From JAAFIM01 sp964467315 (GTDB taxonomy: Bacteria > Bacteroidota > Bacteroidia > Chitinophagales > Saprospiraceae): DNA of 59,189 bases. How positions within the stretch are numbered: position 1 is the first letter of the stretch; each line of letters begins with the position of its first letter. The stretch is taken from assembly GCA_964467315.1 (NCBI GenBank), contig CAYXSA010000015.1, positions 1 to 59,189 on the forward strand, in the 5' to 3' direction. A program made the position numbers and the translations under genes. Positions 31,226 through 40,200 of this stretch are shown in pieces. The notes beneath the pieces were generated by a model, which did no database searches, was not told the DNA's origin, and was given only the letters and a program-made list of their open reading frames with translations.

Positions 31226-31969
31226 ATGTACAAAAAGACTATATTTACGGCCCTTATGGCGCTTGCGCTGCCCTTTTTTGCCGCTGCACAAGAACCAGTG
31301 CAGCATACTATCGCCATCGCCGTAGACAAAATGAACGTTATCTATGCAGGCTTAGATAATCCGCTCACCATCGCCATCAATGGGCATTCGTTTGAGGATT
31401 TGGAGATTAGCAGCGATAGGCTTAATTTAATACCCATTAACAATCAGGGGCATTTTAATGCTCAAGTAATCGTAAAAGAACCCGAAAAAGTGGATACCCA
31501 AGAATGGAAAAACGCAAAAACTGGAAAACCTATTGGCGCTGATTATCCAAAAAAAGACAGTACATTGATAACAATACGAAGTAAGCAAACAGGAAAAATA
31601 CTTGGCAAGCAGGTTTTTTACATCGAACCCAAACCAAGACCCATAGCAAAAATAGCAGGAGCAGAAAGCGGAATGCTTAGAGTAGTAGGAACTGGAACGA
31701 TGAAAGCGCAAAGGAACATCGCCGCCAGTGTCGGGCTTTTTGGTTTTGAACGCAAATGCGAAGTCGTGTCTTTTGTACTTTATTACACACCCAAAAGGGG
31801 ACAACAAATAGAACACAAGCAAGAAGGCGGGCTTTTTACAAATGAAACGCTGGCCCTTATTCAAAATGCCAAAGCGGGCGACGAATACAAATTCGTAGCC
31901 ATCAAAGCCCTTTGTGCTGGCGATAAGACCCCGCAAGTGGCGAATAACATCACTTTTAAAGTTTTATAA
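31226..31969 (+). CDS. Stand-alone GldM C-terminal-like secreted protein A
   Basis: A 247-residue protein with signal peptide MYKKTIFTALMALALPFFAAAQ. The body resembles the C-terminal periplasmic domain of the T9SS protein GldM (IAVDKMNVIYAGLDNPLTIAI, where GldM proteins have KMNVLYIGVDNPVSI; a strand ending EVVSFVLYYTP; FVAIKALCAGD). The N-terminal membrane helix and coiled parts of GldM are absent. It is the first of three tandem paralogues. An in-frame start 27 nt upstream (31199) would add MLMPKNRKT before the signal peptide; that stretch is also conserved before paralogue C, so it is either translated or a conserved leader. Likely function: a periplasmic or secreted protein that binds T9SS parts or mimics GldM. 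Confidence 0.72.
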   Translation: MYKKTIFTALMALALPFFAAAQEPVQHTIAIAVDKMNVIYAGLDNPLTIAINGHSFEDLEISSDRLNLIPINNQGHFNAQVIVKEPEKVDTQEWKNAKTGKPIGADYPKKDSTLITIRSKQTGKILGKQVFYIEPKPRPIAKIAGAESGMLRVVGTGTMKAQRNIAASVGLFGFERKCEVVSFVLYYTPKRGQQIEHKQEGGLFTNETLALIQNAKAGDEYKFVAIKALCAGDKTPQVANNITFKVL

Positions 31970-32047
31970 ATGCCAATTTTTGTGGTTTAGCGGCACAATT
32001 ATTGCCTTTGTCGGCGTACCTTATTTTAAAACCAAAATTTATCTATT

Positions 32048-32767
32048 ATGCGCTTATCCCTCTGTTTTTTGGGCTTTCTATTTGCCCTTGCTGCCTTACA
32101 GCCTAATTTGTACGCCCAAAAAAGCGGCAACAAAAGCAAAAGCAAAAAACCTGCAAAGCAGGAAACGCCCGCAAGCGTGCTTATCGAAAGCACGGAAGAA
32201 AGCCTTACGGTCTTTTACGGCGGCATCGACAACCCTGTACGCATTACGCCTACGGGTATCGACATCGCCAATGTAGAATTAAGTTCCGACAAGGCGACCT
32301 TCACGCCTACCAGCGATGCCCATGTTTTTAATGTAAAACTGACCACTACGCAGCGCGCAGGTATGTTTAGCATCAAAGCAAGCAACAAAAAAAGCGGCGC
32401 GCTTATCTCGGAAAAGCAATTTAGCATAAAAACTATCCCTGACCCACAGATACAATTTTTCGACATCACGAGTGGCGAAGTGAGCGCCAGCGACGCAAAG
32501 ACACAAACGGAGTTGAAAATGTCTTTAGGCGACCTCAAACGCCCAGGTGTTCAGTGCCAAATCGTATCCTTCACGATGATGCATACGCCCGCAGGCAAAC
32601 CCGCAGCACGCTTTGAAGCCAGCGGCTCGGCTTTCAAAGGCGCAGTCGCACAAGCCATACAAGCCGCCAGCGTAGGCGACCAATACCAATTCACCAATAT
32701 AAAAGCCCGCTGCCCTGGCGACCAAGCGTCCCGCGCTGTCAATAACGTCGCCATCACGATTAAATAA
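32048..32767 (+). CDS. Stand-alone GldM C-terminal-like secreted protein B
   Basis: A 239-residue protein with signal peptide MRLSLCFLGFLFALAALQPNLYAQ and a Lys/Ser-rich linker (KSGNKSKSKKPAKQE). It has the same domain as its neighbours: ESLTVFYGGIDNPVRI, then TIPDPQIQF, CQIVSFTMMHTP and FTNIKARCPGD. It is the most divergent of the three and lacks the near-identical 5' DNA shared by A and C. It starts 78 bp after protein A, so probably cotranscribed with it, and is followed by a strong terminator. Confidence 0.72.
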   Translation: MRLSLCFLGFLFALAALQPNLYAQKSGNKSKSKKPAKQETPASVLIESTEESLTVFYGGIDNPVRITPTGIDIANVELSSDKATFTPTSDAHVFNVKLTTTQRAGMFSIKASNKKSGALISEKQFSIKTIPDPQIQFFDITSGEVSASDAKTQTELKMSLGDLKRPGVQCQIVSFTMMHTPAGKPAARFEASGSAFKGAVAQAIQAASVGDQYQFTNIKARCPGDQASRAVNNVAITIK

Positions 32768-32790
32768 GAGTCCCCCAAAAGTTATATATG

Positions 32791-32831
32791 AAGGACAACG
32801 CTTTCAACAAAAAGGCGTTGTCCTTTTTTTT
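32791..32831 (+). terminator. Rho-independent terminator between GldM-like genes B and C
   Basis: AAGGACAACGC (32791-32801) pairs with GCGTTGTCCTT (32815-32825), followed by a run of T. It separates A-B from C. Confidence 0.9.
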
Positions 32832-32876
32832 GTAACCTTTTTTGATTTTCTGCTTATGCCCAAAAACAGAAAAACT

Positions 32877-33539
32877 ATGTACAAAAAGACTATATTTACT
32901 GCCTTAATGGCGCTTGCGCTGCCCTTTTTTGCTATCGCGCAAGAAGCGCCAACGCCGACTATCGCCATCGCCGTAGACAAAATGAACGTTATCTATGCAG
33001 GCTTAGATAATCCGCTCACCATCGCCATCAACGGGCATCCGTTTGAGGATTTGGACATAAGCAGCGATAAACTCAACCTTGTCGCCTTAGATAAATTCGG
33101 ACGCTTCAACGCACGCATAAACGGCGCTGCCCTCGGCGAAGCCTACATAAATATCCACAGCAAAAAGACAGGCAAGCAGCTTGGCAGCTTTCGCTTTCGG
33201 CTCAAACGCATACCCGACCCCGTTGCGCAAATTGGCGGAAAAACGGGCGGCGTATTCAGTTCGGGAGGAATGCAGGCACAACAAGGCATTATAGCGATGA
33301 TAGAAGGCTTCGACATAAGCGCCCAGTGCCAAATTACGAGTTTTACCTGCTATTATTCGCCTGTACGCGCACAGGTAGAAACCTACCAACAGTCGGGCGG
33401 ACGCTTCACCAGCCTCACGCTCGCTGCCATAAAAAAAGCCAAACCAGGGGATATGTACCAATTCGTCGACATCAAAGCCTTTTGTCCTGGCGACCCCATT
33501 GCCCGCAGCATCAACAGCATTGCTATACAAATAAAGTGA
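32877..33539 (+). CDS. Stand-alone GldM C-terminal-like secreted protein C
   Basis: A 220-residue protein with signal peptide MYKKTIFTALMALALPFFAIAQ, identical to that of A except at the end. It is the closest of the three to authentic GldM: KRIPDPVAQIGGKTGGVFSSGGMQAQQGIIAMIEGFD corresponds to the GldM RIPDPVAxVGG...AQxGVxAxLENFDF region, and it ends CQITSFTCYYSP, FVDIKAFCPGD and INSIAIQIK. The first 190-220 bp of the gene and its leader are nearly identical to those of A, while the rest has diverged. An alternative start at 32856 adds MPKNRKT. All three paralogues share two Cys (before SFT/VSF and in the A-x-C-x-GD motif). Confidence 0.78.
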   Translation: MYKKTIFTALMALALPFFAIAQEAPTPTIAIAVDKMNVIYAGLDNPLTIAINGHPFEDLDISSDKLNLVALDKFGRFNARINGAALGEAYINIHSKKTGKQLGSFRFRLKRIPDPVAQIGGKTGGVFSSGGMQAQQGIIAMIEGFDISAQCQITSFTCYYSPVRAQVETYQQSGGRFTSLTLAAIKKAKPGDMYQFVDIKAFCPGDPIARSINSIAIQIK

Positions 33540-33544
33540 GTTAT

Positions 33545-33654
33545 GGCGTGCCCCCGCGCCGCACAGCGTGCTTACGCACTTGTGCTTGGCGCGGGGTCGG
33601 GCTATCCATTGCGAGCCGTAGCATGCTACGGCTCTACATTGCTATCCCTCACGC
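33545..33654 (+). repeat. Family A intergenic repeat, copy 12
   Basis: Plus orientation. The left arm contains the submodule CAGCGTGCTTACGCACTTGT, as in copies 18 and 19. The variable hairpin is GAGCCGTAGC/GCTACGGCTC, and the right end is TATCCCTCACGC. There is no trailing GC hairpin. Confidence 0.9.
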
Positions 33655-33701
33655 ATTGCCATCCTTATCAGATATTTTCACCGTTCACTGTTCACTTAAA
33701 A

Positions 33702-34721
33702 ATGGATTTTACTCTTGCCGAAAAGCAGGTACTTTCAGCGCTTTCTTTTTTCCGCTCGCGCTATGCGCTTTTTTTGGGTTTGGCGCTCGATAGGGCAGCC
33801 GATGCCGAGAACCTAAACGACTTCGGCAAAGCTTGGATGGGCAGTTTTAAGCTCGATTGGAAGCAGGCGCTCGCCGATTTATGCCAAAAGGGCGCGCTAA
33901 TTTTTGAGGGCGGGCAATACGCCTTAAGCCCTGCGGGGGAACAAATTTGCGCGCAACTCCATCGGGAATCGCCCTTTTTTCAGTACGAGTACGACGCTTA
34001 TTTTCAGATGGCGCAGCGGAGCGAAGCGCATAGCGAATTTTGTCGGCGCGTGTATGGCGAAGATTTGTGTCAACACGGTATGATAGACGGGGCAGAATTG
34101 GCGGTTTTGCTCGATTTGCTGCGCAGAGAGCAGCCCCAAAATATCTTAGACTGCGGCTGTGGCAATGGCAAAATAAGCACCCACATCGCCCAAAATTTGC
34201 AAATATCGACACTGGGCATAGATATTTCGCCCATTGGTGTTGAGCAAGCGCAGGCAGAAAATGCGCAAAATGCCCTGCTTTCCTTCGCGGTGGGCAACCT
34301 CAACGAATTGGGCAAAATTGGGCAAAAATTTGGGGCTGTTCTCTTTTTGGATACCCTCTATTATGCCGATAATCTCGCCCAAACCCTTGCCGATGCGCGC
34401 GATTTGCTCGAAGAGGGCGGAAAAATATACGCTTATTTTTCGCAGTGGATAATGGACGCAGCCTACAGCGAGCGCCTCAGAGCCGATGCGGGCGCGCTCG
34501 CCCAAGCTGCAAAAACATTGGAAATGCCCTACACCTTCATTGACCTAAGCGAAAGCGGCAAAAGGCATTGGCAGCGCAAATGGCAGACGCTGGAAGACAT
34601 GCGCGAAGATTTTGAGCGCGAAGGCAGCCAAGCGCTTTGGGCTTATCGCTACAACGAAGCCAAACGCTATGCGCATTGGGGCGATGATAAATATGCCCGC
34701 TATTTGTTCGCTATCGGTTGA
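33702..34721 (+). CDS. Class I SAM-dependent methyltransferase
   Basis: A 339-residue protein. An N-terminal winged-helix-like region (about 1-90) is followed by a Rossmann-fold methyltransferase domain with motif I NILDCGCGNGKIS (147-159), an acidic loop ending motif II (TLGIDIS), motif IV-like AVLFLDTLYY and post-motif EEGGKIYAYF. The longer frame from 33543 translates repeat copy 12, so the ATG at 33702 is chosen. The order (small N-terminal domain, then methyltransferase) resembles small-molecule methyltransferases. The target is unknown. Its 3' end overlaps the convergent DoxX-like gene by 22 bp. Confidence 0.82.
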   Translation: MDFTLAEKQVLSALSFFRSRYALFLGLALDRAADAENLNDFGKAWMGSFKLDWKQALADLCQKGALIFEGGQYALSPAGEQICAQLHRESPFFQYEYDAYFQMAQRSEAHSEFCRRVYGEDLCQHGMIDGAELAVLLDLLRREQPQNILDCGCGNGKISTHIAQNLQISTLGIDISPIGVEQAQAENAQNALLSFAVGNLNELGKIGQKFGAVLFLDTLYYADNLAQTLADARDLLEEGGKIYAYFSQWIMDAAYSERLRADAGALAQAAKTLEMPYTFIDLSESGKRHWQRKWQTLEDMREDFEREGSQALWAYRYNEAKRYAHWGDDKYARYLFAIG

Positions 34722-35080
34722 GGTGCTTGAGTCAGCAAGTACGCCCAATAAACGAATAAAAACTGCAAGGGCAGCCGTATCAGCGCCGCCGTAAAACTAC
34801 CAATAACAGGCTGCTCCCGAAAAACATCTACCGCATGAAGGGGCAAAAATGCCAACATCAGCCCTAAACAAGCCCAAGCCCCCAAGCGGCTATATCGGGG
34901 CAAAAGCATAGCCACCGCTGTAGCGATTTCCAGCAAAGCGGCGGCGATGTGTACGGCTCTTTTGGGCAAAAAATCGGGGATAAATCCGTCCGTTAATTCG
35001 CCATAAAAAAGATGCGCCACAGGGCTGGCAAGCAGCGTAAGGGCTAAAAAATACTTGCCAATAAGCGTGAAAGTCTGCAT
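34700..35080 (-). CDS. DoxX-like membrane protein
   Basis: A 126-residue protein with four hydrophobic helices (about 5-22, 42-60, 65-84, 98-116). The opening KYFLALTLLASPVAHLFYGEL and the LLEIATAVAMLLPRY segment resemble the DoxX/DoxD-like family of small four-helix membrane proteins. It is the last gene of a minus-strand unit; its ATG overlaps the stop of the preceding gene (TAATG). Function in this context is unknown. Confidence 0.7.
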   Translation of the reverse strand: MQTFTLIGKYFLALTLLASPVAHLFYGELTDGFIPDFLPKRAVHIAAALLEIATAVAMLLPRYSRLGAWACLGLMLAFLPLHAVDVFREQPVIGSFTAALIRLPLQFLFVYWAYLLTQAPQPIANK

Positions 35081-36036
35081 TATGAAATGTTTGAATAATT
35101 AGGCTCCCAACCCTCAAATATCCAGTCGCAATCGACTCTCGGTATCAACAAAAATTGCGAACAAGCCATCGCATAGGGGCGCGCCCCCAAGCGAGGCTCG
35201 CCCTTATCTAAAATCCATTCGTCGACTTTTGCCGAGCGCCACTCTATAGCTAAGGCTGCCTTGCCGTACTCCAATACTTCCATATACTGTTCGTGTAAAG
35301 CACGCGTATTTATCGAATGGCTATAGTCACGCTCTTGCTCGTCTTTGGGGCGGGGCACGGAGATTGGTATGCAAGTCCAGCCCAATGTTCCCTGCATATA
35401 AGTTTGCTTTTCTGCCCAATCCTCTTGGCGGGTATCCAGAAGATAGCTGCTATGCAGATAGTCGTAGCTTTGTTTGGCTTTCTTTTTTCCTGTATCTTCT
35501 GGGCTGCACTGCGCGAGCAGTTGCCGCAATTCGTCGCGTGTCCAATCTTTCTGCCATATAGGGCTATCGGCGGGAGGGGGCAGCAGTAGGCTACGCCGCT
35601 GCTTGTCGATTTTGTTATCTCTTAAATCCGTTAGCAAATGGCATAGGCTGCGGATAGCGTCTTGCGTCGGGCAATTTTCTGCCCAAATTTTGTAGTCGAA
35701 GTTGTGCCAATCGTCAGCATATACCGTATAGTGGCTGCTATCTGCACGCGCCAGCCAGTAGTCATGGCTGAAATTGAAGGGAAATTGCAGCGATGGCAGG
35801 CGTAGACGCAAAGCCGCAAGCCGCTGCGCATAGGTACAACCATCAAATTTTTTGCTCATCAGCTTCCATTCTTTGGCTTCTTGCTGCAAATTGAGCCGCA
35901 TCAGCACATCTAAGCAAGGAAGTTGGGGGCTTATCCAGTCTTTTTGCAAGCGACGAGCAGCCAAAAAACCTTCTTCCACCTCGCCGAAGTCTTGAGAATT
36001 GAGCAGGCTGCAAATTTCTTCCTGTTCCTTGTTCAT
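35080..36036 (-). CDS. Unknown cytoplasmic protein
   Basis: A 318-residue protein without signal peptide or membrane segment. It is rich in Trp, Tyr and Asp; visible segments are FNFSHDYWLARADSSHYTVY, a Pro-rich stretch near 150 and SINTRALHEQYMEVLEYGK. I do not recognise the family. It overlaps both neighbours (the upstream gene by ATGA, the DoxX-like gene by TAATG), so the three genes are translationally coupled. Confidence 0.7.
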   Translation of the reverse strand: MNKEQEEICSLLNSQDFGEVEEGFLAARRLQKDWISPQLPCLDVLMRLNLQQEAKEWKLMSKKFDGCTYAQRLAALRLRLPSLQFPFNFSHDYWLARADSSHYTVYADDWHNFDYKIWAENCPTQDAIRSLCHLLTDLRDNKIDKQRRSLLLPPPADSPIWQKDWTRDELRQLLAQCSPEDTGKKKAKQSYDYLHSSYLLDTRQEDWAEKQTYMQGTLGWTCIPISVPRPKDEQERDYSHSINTRALHEQYMEVLEYGKAALAIEWRSAKVDEWILDKGEPRLGARPYAMACSQFLLIPRVDCDWIFEGWEPNYSNIS

Positions 36037-36992
36037 TCTGTGTAGGTTTTATGCTTATAAATCGCGCCAACGAAGCCGAAATGGCAGCGCATAGAAGCCC
36101 ATTCATCGCCAAAATCGAAGGTTTCGTATTCGTACTCAAAAAATTCTTCAGAGCGGCTCTTTAGTCGGGACAAAGGCAGCAAAAAATTGCTTAAAACCAG
36201 CAGTTTTTCCTCGTATTCTTCCTCCAAAAATGCGTATCCTTCCTCATCGCCATCGAAAGCGGTAGAAAACGTATCAATAGGGCTAAAATACAGCTCTATT
36301 GCGGGTTTTAGCTCAAAAAAATCGTCATCGGTAGCATAAAAAGATTGCTGCCCGCGCGCCTGCGATACCCATACGGGGCGCTCATGGCAGCGCGTATACT
36401 GGTTGCGCCCTTCATTTGCGCAGTCTTTGCAATTTAGGGCTTTTTCTCGGTTGAAAATCAGCCGAAAATACGCCGAAACATCTGCTAACTCTTTGCGCGA
36501 AAGACCATTTTTTATAATTTCGGGGCATACAAATTCGCTGCGATAGCAATTTGTGCGCTTAGTGATGGGCTGCGCATACTCTAAGGCGCGGGCTTGGGCT
36601 TGGGCAAGCAGCCGATAGGCTTCTATAAAGCTCCCCTTAAAAAAGGTATCTCCATGTTCGGAGTGGTAACTGCTGCTAAAATCCTGCCCGTAGGCGGCTT
36701 TGATGGTATACATACACTTTTCTTGCAAGTCTATCTTGGCGAGCGCAGGAAAATAAGCCCGAAAATGCGCCATAAGCTCCGCATAATCAAACCTTTCTGC
36801 TGTCGGGTGCAGATAAAAAGCGAATTCCCAAGCTTTCAAGGCAGAGAGAAAGTAATGCCGCAGCAGCGACTCCCAAAATTCTTCCTCATTTTGGGCATTT
36901 TGCGGCTCTACTAAGGCAAGCCGTTCGCCGATTTGTCGGTTGGCATCGTCTGCATGAGCAAGCAGCCCTGCGACTTTTGAGCTGTAGAACAT
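36033..36992 (-). CDS. Unknown cytoplasmic protein with CxxC motif
   Basis: A 319-residue protein. The start is set at MFYSSKVAGLL; the longer frame (from 37082) translates repeat copy 13. There is no signal peptide. The only suggestive feature is a Cys cluster, CKDCANEGRNQYTRC (near 215-230), which could bind a metal. An acidic segment (DGDEEGYAFLEEEYEEK) lies towards the end. It is the first gene of the three-gene unit. Its 5' side is 31 bp of unique DNA and then repeat copy 13, so no promoter is visible outside the repeat. Confidence 0.7.
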   Translation of the reverse strand: MFYSSKVAGLLAHADDANRQIGERLALVEPQNAQNEEEFWESLLRHYFLSALKAWEFAFYLHPTAERFDYAELMAHFRAYFPALAKIDLQEKCMYTIKAAYGQDFSSSYHSEHGDTFFKGSFIEAYRLLAQAQARALEYAQPITKRTNCYRSEFVCPEIIKNGLSRKELADVSAYFRLIFNREKALNCKDCANEGRNQYTRCHERPVWVSQARGQQSFYATDDDFFELKPAIELYFSPIDTFSTAFDGDEEGYAFLEEEYEEKLLVLSNFLLPLSRLKSRSEEFFEYEYETFDFGDEWASMRCHFGFVGAIYKHKTYTE

Positions 36993-37023
36993 ATAGAATG
37001 CGGTATTTTTTTTATTTGTCCCA

Positions 37024-37156
37024 CCCGCCCGCCCCTTGCGGGCGGGTATTGTGTTTTGCGTGAGGGATAGGAGCGGAACCACCGAGCGCCGCAGGCGCGA
37101 AGGTGATGGAGCGGATAGCCCGACCCCGCGCCCTTTAAAGGCGCGGGGGCACGCCC
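37024..37156 (-). repeat. Family A intergenic repeat, copy 13
   Basis: Minus orientation. The trailing hairpin CCCGCCCGC/GCGGGCGGG lies at its low-coordinate end. The variable hairpin is the CACC...GGTG type with an inner GCGCCGCAGGCGC palindrome. The left end GGGGGCACGCCC ends at 37156. Confidence 0.9.
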
Positions 37157-37215
37157 AAAAAAAAACAACTGCCCGCTAACGGACAGTTGTCAAAGATACG
37201 GATAAAACCAAAAAT

Positions 37216-40200
37216 TTACTCTTTTATGAGCTGTATAGTTTGGGCGCTTTGGCTATCTAAGTGCAGGACTTGCAGGCTATACACGCCGCTGGGCAACTGC
37301 GCAAGGGGCAACTCGAAGGCATCGCTTGCCGAGTCGAAACGCTGCTCAAAGGCAAGTTGTCCGAGCGCATTGTATAGGCGAACTTCGATGCGAGCCGCCG
37401 CGCCGAGCCGCAAGGTAGCAGCCTCTTTGGCGGGATTGGGCAGGACTTGGATAGTGTGGCTTTCCTCGCCGAATAAGACCGTGCGCCAGTCGCTTAGGTG
37501 CGTCGTGCCATCGTCGTCGATGCTGCGCAGGCGGTAATAATTGTAGCCATTGTGGGGGGCTGCGTCGATGAACTCGTAACTGTCTTCGCGGGCGAGTCGG
37601 CGCGAGTCGACAGTGCCTATGACCGTGCCGCGAATGCCGTCCCTGCTGCGTTCAATTTCGTAGCGGGCTGTTTGCTCGGCTTCCGCAACTTTCCAGCTAA
37701 TCAAGGTTTGGCGTTCGCTATATTTATGCGCCTCGAAGGCTTGCAGTTCGAGCGGCAGCAGCGCCTCTTGAGTGGGGACGATGATAAAGGCAGAGAAGGA
37801 AGGCACGTAAAATTCTACGCAAATAACACCTGCCGTAGAGCTAAACGGGGCAGCCGCCGCGCCTGTAAGCGGGGTAACGGTATGCGGTATGATTTGCTCC
37901 GCGCCTACGCCTACCGTGCCACTGGCATAGCGAACGACCTGTATTTGGGTGGCGGGGTTGAGCGTGCCCGTGTAGGTGCCCATATAGGTAGGGGCGGCGG
38001 CGAGGGTGTTTAATTCCGTTTGCGTGAAGTATAAGCGCACGAATGCGGCGTGGTTGGTCGTGGGGGTGATAGTCCAGAAGCGGCGCAAATAGGGGTAATT
38101 TGTGCCGCCGATATTTACCGTTTGGGTAGTCGCTGTAAAATCTGTGCGTGCTTGCACGCTGCCCAGTGCGGTGTTGTCGCCTGCGCCCGTGTAATCCATG
38201 ATAGAGAGCATGGGGCGGTTGTTGGTGCTGCCAATCATGGTCAGCCACTGCGGGGCATTGTTGAAGGTGCAAGTAGCCGTTTGTAGTACCCCCGTGAGGA
38301 GGTTGGCGGCGGGCTGCTGCACGGTGATAGTGGCGGGAATGGGGGTGGTTTCTTCTCCGCAGCGGAAGGTAGTTATCAAAAAAGTATAGGTTATATTTGG
38401 GTTGCTCGTGTTGATGGGCACGGTGATTTGCTCGGCGGTAGCGCCGTTGCCGTCGCTATCGGTAGCATTGATGATGCCGCTACCGTTGGCTGCTCCGCTG
38501 ACCCAAGTATAATTTACGACATAGTCGCCTGTGCCTACTACGGGTATTGTAAAGCTGGCGGGGGTAGTTACGGCGCAGACCTGTTGTATGGGTGTGCCAT
38601 CGTACTGTGGGGTTACGAGGGGTTGGAGGCTAAAGCGCCAGATGCTATTGGGGTCGGAGGTAGCCGAGCCGTTGATGTCGTCGCAGTTATTGCCTGTATC
38701 AAAATAAAGGCTGGCGGTATGCGTAGCATCGTAGGGCGCAGGCACAAGGGCTATATTGTTTTGGCGCAACGCAATAACACCTTGCACTTTCAAAAAGTCA
38801 ATACAGAAACCAGGTCCATGGTCTTTGTAAATATAAGCTTTAGCGCTGGGCGTGGAGCTTTGCAAGTTGACGAAGCTGGAAGATGTGCCAAAAGAAAGCA
38901 TTTTGCCGTTAGGGGCGTTGAGGGTCTGCGTTCTGCCTGCGGCTATGACATAGGTTTTTCCCCCATGAAAGCCGATGGAGTCGAAGCGCATATCGTTGTA
39001 AAAATAGGCGGAGCTATTGAAATTGCCGTATTGGACTTGGCTATTGCCGCGAAAGTAAATGATTTCGTTGGCATCGGTGATGTTTATGATGCCGTAGTTG
39101 AGCCCATCGCCCAAGCGGAGTTCGATGGAGCTGGAGTTGCTGCCGTCGAGCATATTGATAGTGCCCGCTTGCAGGTTCATCGTAGCGGCATTGAGAATAC
39201 TCCAAGGGCGTATTTGGTTGGTGCTGGTGGTGTAAGCGCCTGACATGAGTATATTGATGTCGCTGCCCGTGAAAATTAGCGTGCGGGCTTTATTGGTTTC
39301 GGAGACAAAACCATTGTGCAGGGTTAAATCATGTCCGTTGAGGTCTAAACTGCCTGCATTGAGAAATAAACGACCTGACCAAGTGCTGCTAAAAGCATCA
39401 TCTAATTCGAGATTGGACTGTAGTGTCCAGCTTCCTGCGGGGTTATCGAAGACCAATTCGCGCACCCGAAGCCCCATGCCGTTGGTATTGAAGGTAAAAG
39501 CGCCTGCCCCGATGAGGAACATATAGCCGCGATAATTGCTTATCTGTACCGTGTTGGCGATATCGACATTGCCGCCGATGTACCAAGCCTGCGCTATCGT
39601 GGGGCTGTTGATGATAATATCGCTTGTCGCTGTTAGGTTATTGCAAAAGGCTTGGGCGCTGATGGTGCAGCCGTTGCTGCTTGCAGAGCGGGAGGCGACA
39701 TCAAAGACGACATTATCGGCGAGCGTAGGCACGCAGGCATTATCGCCGATGGTGCTGGCGGGGTTCGTAGTCCAATGTTCGGGGTCTGACCAATCGCCTA
39801 CGAAGTTGGCGGGGTTGCTGCTTTTGGCGCGCCAGTAGTAAGTGGTGCCTACGCCTGAACTAAAGGTAATGTTCGTATTGCTTGTGCCATCGATAGAGTT
39901 GACAGCCGTAATGGGGAAGGTACTATTTAGCCCTTTCAGGAAAGCATTTTCGATGGTCGCTACCCCGTTTATTCTAAACTCTATAGGGTCGCCTGTAGAG
40001 GTGCGTATGCTGTTGGGCTGTATGCAAGAGCCTACAGCTGTGAGGTTGCCTGATACCCTAAAAAAGCTTGTCAGAGAAGAAAAAAGAACCTCTATTCCCG
40101 ATGCGAAGTAGGCGTTGCCTTGCACCGTTATATTCGTCGAATAGCCCGTGCGGAAGGCAAAATTGGCACTACGGCGAACAATCAAATCCTCTCTTATCGT

